Source of the DNA: Clostridia bacterium
GTDB lineage: Bacteria; Bacillota; Clostridia; UMGS1810
Assembly (NCBI GenBank): GCA_017549745.1
Contig: JAFYUA010000225.1
Coordinates: 1 to 7,098, forward strand
Length of the DNA: 7,098 nt
Reading direction: 5' to 3'
This document shows, in pieces, positions 5,670-7,098 of the stretch. The translations under genes and the position numbers were made by a program. Below the pieces are notes generated by a model. The model saw only the letters and a list, made by a program, of their open reading frames with translations. It was not told where the DNA came from and did not search any database. Positions within the stretch are counted from its first letter, which is position 1; each line of letters opens with the position of its first letter.

Positions 5670-6116
5670 ATGAATAAGGCTATACTCGTTGGTCGTTTGA
5701 CCAGAGATCCCGAACTCAGAACTACTGCAAGCGGCGTTAGCGTTTGCAGCTTCAGCATTGCTGTAAACAGAAGATTCAAAAATGCAGAAGGCGGTTATGA
5801 TGCAGATTTCATAAGCTGCGTTGCATGGAGGCAGCAGGCTGAACTTCTGGCAAAATATTTTGCCAAAGGACGCATGGTAGGTATAGTAGGCAGTATCCAG
5901 ACAAGAAACTATGACAATAAGGACGGTCAGAAGGTTTATGTAACCGAAGTGTCTGTAGACGAAGTTCATTTCGTTGAAAGCAGATCACAAACAGGTGATT
6001 CCTTCCAGGGTTCCGCCCCAAGTGCTGCCGCTCAGACTGCACCGGAGATGCCCGCGTTTGACACAAGCGACGGTTTTGCTCCAATGCCTGCAGCTGACGA
6101 TGACCTGCCCTTCTAA
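5670..6116 (+). CDS. ssb: Single-stranded DNA-binding protein
   Basis: A 148-residue SSB. The OB fold covers about 1-107, opening MNKAILVGRLTRDPELR and containing FSIAVNRRF, DFISCVAWRQQAELLAKYFAKG and YVTEVSVDEVHF. A short flexible linker rich in Ala, Pro and Gln follows, then the acidic tail DDDLPF, the docking tip that recruits replication and repair proteins. Binds as a homotetramer to single-stranded DNA at forks. AGGTGA (5657-5662) precedes the ATG by 7 nt. Placement between rpsF and rpsR is the usual one and ties replication protein supply to ribosome synthesis. Confidence 0.98.
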   Translation: MNKAILVGRLTRDPELRTTASGVSVCSFSIAVNRRFKNAEGGYDADFISCVAWRQQAELLAKYFAKGRMVGIVGSIQTRNYDNKDGQKVYVTEVSVDEVHFVESRSQTGDSFQGSAPSAAAQTAPEMPAFDTSDGFAPMPAADDDLPF

Positions 6117-6138
6117 TTATTAAAAGGAGGTAATAAAA

Positions 6139-6375
6139 ATGGCTGAAGAAAAGAATTTCCGCAGAAAACCCAAAAGAAAAGTTTGTGCTTTCTGTGCAGA
6201 TAAAATTCAGGAAATTGATTATAAGGATATAGCAAAACTCAGAAGATATGTTTCTGAAAGAGCCAAAATTCTTCCCAGAAGAATCAGCGGCAACTGTGCT
6301 AAACACCAGAGACAGCTCACAATTGCTATCAAGAGAGCAAGACACATCGCTCTTTTACCTTTCACAGCTGAATAA
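6139..6375 (+). CDS. rpsR: 30S ribosomal protein S18 (zinc-ligand form)
   Basis: A 78-residue S18 with IDYKDIAKLRRYVSERAKILPRR and the C-terminal KHQRQLTIAIKRARHIALLP. It pairs with S6 on the 30S platform. C16, C19, C53 and H56 (CAFC and NCAKH) form the ligand set of the C+ type of S18, so a bound zinc is likely; many bacteria carry a cysteine-free form. Shine-Dalgarno AAAAGGAGGT (6122-6131) is close to perfect, 7 nt before the ATG and 22 nt or less after ssb. Last gene of the operon. Confidence 0.97.
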   Translation: MAEEKNFRRKPKRKVCAFCADKIQEIDYKDIAKLRRYVSERAKILPRRISGNCAKHQRQLTIAIKRARHIALLPFTAE

Positions 6376-6382
6376 TAAAACC

Positions 6383-6410
6383 AAAAGCTCCTGCAAATGC
6401 GGGAGCTTTT
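6383..6410 (+). terminator. rpsF-ssb-rpsR operon terminator
   Basis: AAAAGCTCCTGC (6383-6394) pairs with GCGGGAGCTTTT (6399-6410), one G-U pair, tetraloop AAAT. It lies 7 nt after the rpsR stop codon and ends in four U residues. Confidence 0.9.
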
Positions 6411-6468
6411 ATCATATTTCACAACAAAATAAGGAGAATTCCACACCGCAAAATCTATATCTTGTGTC

Positions 6469-6507
6469 ACTCAAAAAACATGCCCACAAAATATGTTTTT
6501 TGTGAGT
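6469..6507. repeat. Palindrome 1 in the rpsR-rpsJ gap
   Basis: AAAAAACAT (6473-6481) pairs with ATGTTTTTT (6493-6501); beyond a 2-nt bulge, ACTC (6469-6472) pairs with GAGT (6504-6507). The loop is 11 nt. It is not attached to any gene end, since the rpsR operon already has its terminator 60 bp upstream. It could be a backup terminator, a remnant mobile palindrome or a transcript-end hairpin. Confidence 0.5.
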
Positions 6508-6558
6508 ATTTTACAGACTTTTGTTGTGCAAGTTGTATAGTTTTTACCAAAAAAGCAC

Positions 6559-6626
6559 TTTTGCACGCTAAAAACTGCCTCCAAACCTTGCCCAAAGTGG
6601 GTTTGAGGCGGTTTTTGGACGCAAAA
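6559..6626. repeat. Palindrome 2, 68-bp imperfect inverted repeat
   Basis: The left arm TTTTGCACGCTAAAAACTGC (6559-6578) continuing to CCTCCAAACC is mirrored by GGGTTTGAGGCGGTTTTTGG (6599-6618) continuing to ACGCAAAA. The core pairs AAAACTGCCTC with GAGGCGGTTTT (one G-U), then after one bulged C AAACC with GGTTT. Both strands have a T run at the end of the core stem, so it could terminate in either direction. The remaining 6411-6735 sequence is AT-rich with no convincing gene. Confidence 0.65.
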
Positions 6627-6736
6627 ATACCGTCATTGTGCACATAAAACACATTTGCAGTGCCGTTGTCAATTGTGTAGATTTTACGAAATTTTAAAAA
6701 AATGACTTTTAAGGCTTTTTTAGGTAAATATTACTC

Positions 6737-6765
6737 TTGAAAAATCGCCTCAAATGTAATAAAAT
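6737..6765 (+). promoter_or_regulatory. Putative promoter of the rpsJ (S10) operon
   Basis: TTGAAA (6737-6742), a 17-bp spacer and TAAAAT (6760-6765). The start would be near 6772, exactly where base composition switches from AT-rich to GC-rich, which supports the assignment. The mRNA leader would be about 245 nt. Confidence 0.65.
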
Positions 6766-6771
6766 AGCCTA

Positions 6772-7018
6772 TGTGTGGCATGACAGACGATGAAGCGGGA
6801 GGTTACCGACAGCGCACTGCGCAGTCAATTTCCGTGGAGAATGTCCGGGTCCAGAATCCGGGCGGCAAGGTCACAGTGAATACCTACTCGTATTATGCCC
6901 CGGTATCCTTGTGCCGGTTTTTAATTTGAGAGGGTATGACACACACGGGTGTGTGTGAACTGTTTTTATGACTGCCGATATGGCACCGAAAATCAAATTA
7001 TGTTAGGAGGTACTATCA
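6772..7018 (+). promoter_or_regulatory. Long structured 5' leader of the rpsJ/S10 operon
   Basis: About 245 nt between the promoter and rpsJ. By manual count, 6781-6900 is about 56% GC against 27% for 6661-6720. Helices visible: GAC-A-GCGC with GCGC-A-GTC (6808-6826, loop ACT); GTCCGGGT with ATCCGGGC (6843-6850 with 6856-6863, two G-U); a terminator-like stem at 6900-6917; a competing helix at 6866-6911; CACACAC with GTGTGTG (6940-6946 with 6951-6957, loop GGGT); and TGCC with GGCA (6973-6976 with 6982-6985). No open reading frame with a ribosome site is seen in it. I do not recognise a named riboswitch. A ribosomal-protein-sensing leader is the natural guess from position. Confidence 0.62.
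6900..6922 (+). terminator. Candidate attenuator terminator in the rpsJ leader
   Basis: CCGGTA (6900-6905) pairs with TGCCGG (6912-6917) with one G-U, loop TCCTTG, followed directly by TTTTT (6918-6922) and AATTT. It sits about 100 nt before rpsJ, so it would stop transcription before the gene. The stem is short, so activity probably depends on what happens to the competing upstream helix. Confidence 0.55.
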
Positions 7019-7098
7019 ATGGCTAAAAGTCAGAAAATCAGAATCAAGCTCAAAGCTTACGACCACCAGTTAATCGATCAGTCCGCAAAGAAAATTGT
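7019..7098 (+). CDS. rpsJ: 30S ribosomal protein S10 (5' part, runs off the window)
   Basis: The first 26 codons read MAKSQKIRIKLKAYDHQLID then QSAKKI, a clear match to the S10 N-terminus (IRIxLKAYDHxLxDQSAxKIV). S10 is a 30S head protein that also acts as NusE in transcription antitermination. AGGAGG (7005-7010) lies 8 nt before the ATG. In almost all bacteria rpsJ opens the S10 operon (rplC, rplD, rplW, rplB and so on), which would continue beyond the window edge. Confidence 0.96.
   Translation, partial: MAKSQKIRIKLKAYDHQLIDQSAKKI

Noticed and set aside
6462..6647. 61-codon open frame on the plus strand in the rpsR-rpsJ gap
   Set aside because: It starts at TTG, the nearest Shine-Dalgarno-like AAGGAG lies too far upstream, and most of it runs through the two palindromes.
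6467..6652. 61-codon open frame on the minus strand in the same gap
   Set aside because: GTG start without a ribosome site; its sequence is dictated by the inverted repeats and shows no recognisable family pattern.
6940..6967. CACACAC/GTGTGTG hairpin plus TTTTT as a second terminator before rpsJ
   Set aside because: The U run begins 5 nt after the stem, interrupted by AACTG, so it does not fit an intrinsic terminator; kept only as a leader hairpin.
1..7098. CRISPR array, tRNA/rRNA gene, insertion sequence or prophage
   Set aside because: No regularly spaced repeats, no cloverleaf or rRNA sequence, and no transposase, integrase or phage gene seen on either strand.

Overview
The window looks like chromosome of a low-to-moderate GC Bacillota, most likely a gut-type Clostridia of the Oscillospiraceae/Ruminococcaceae kind. 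This rests on strong AGGAGG ribosome binding sites, SigA promoters with 17-bp spacers and extended -10s, a Noc-type ParB protein, a DUF1292 protein, and the gene order rpsF-ssb-rpsR. It is mostly housekeeping sequence. I see no phage, insertion sequence, CRISPR array, tRNA or rRNA.

Layout from left to right: (1) noc on the minus strand (40-897). (2) An AT-rich divergent intergenic region (898-1324) with a noc promoter, a strong plus-strand promoter and three copies of a 9-bp motif resembling arginine-repressor boxes. (3) A three-gene polar amino acid ABC importer: lipoprotein binding protein, permease and ATPase. An internal terminator hairpin lies after the binding protein and a strong shared terminator follows the ATPase. 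(4) On the minus strand, an RluB/RsuA-type 23S rRNA pseudouridine synthase translationally coupled (ATGA overlap) to a small GNAT-like protein. (5) Back-to-back divergent promoters, then a small acidic DUF1292 protein. (6) A consensus promoter, a structured leader and the rpsF-ssb-rpsR operon with its terminator. (7) A 640-bp gap holding two large palindromes, then a new promoter and a GC-rich, apparently structured leader of about 245 nt. (8) The first 26 codons of rpsJ, which normally opens the S10 ribosomal protein operon.

The genes serve chromosome segregation/nucleoid occlusion, amino acid (probably arginine-like) uptake, rRNA modification and ribosomal protein synthesis. In Bacillus subtilis noc and rpsF-ssb-rpsR lie close together near oriC, so this may be a rearranged origin-proximal region.

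The most interesting material is regulatory RNA rather than protein. The rpsJ leader contains a terminator-like hairpin and a competing 10-bp alternative helix, which is the geometry of a transcription attenuator for the S10 operon. The rpsF leader can fold its Shine-Dalgarno sequence into a hairpin with a 3' bulge, as expected for S6:S18 autoregulation. All structures were found by eye; no folding or database search was run.
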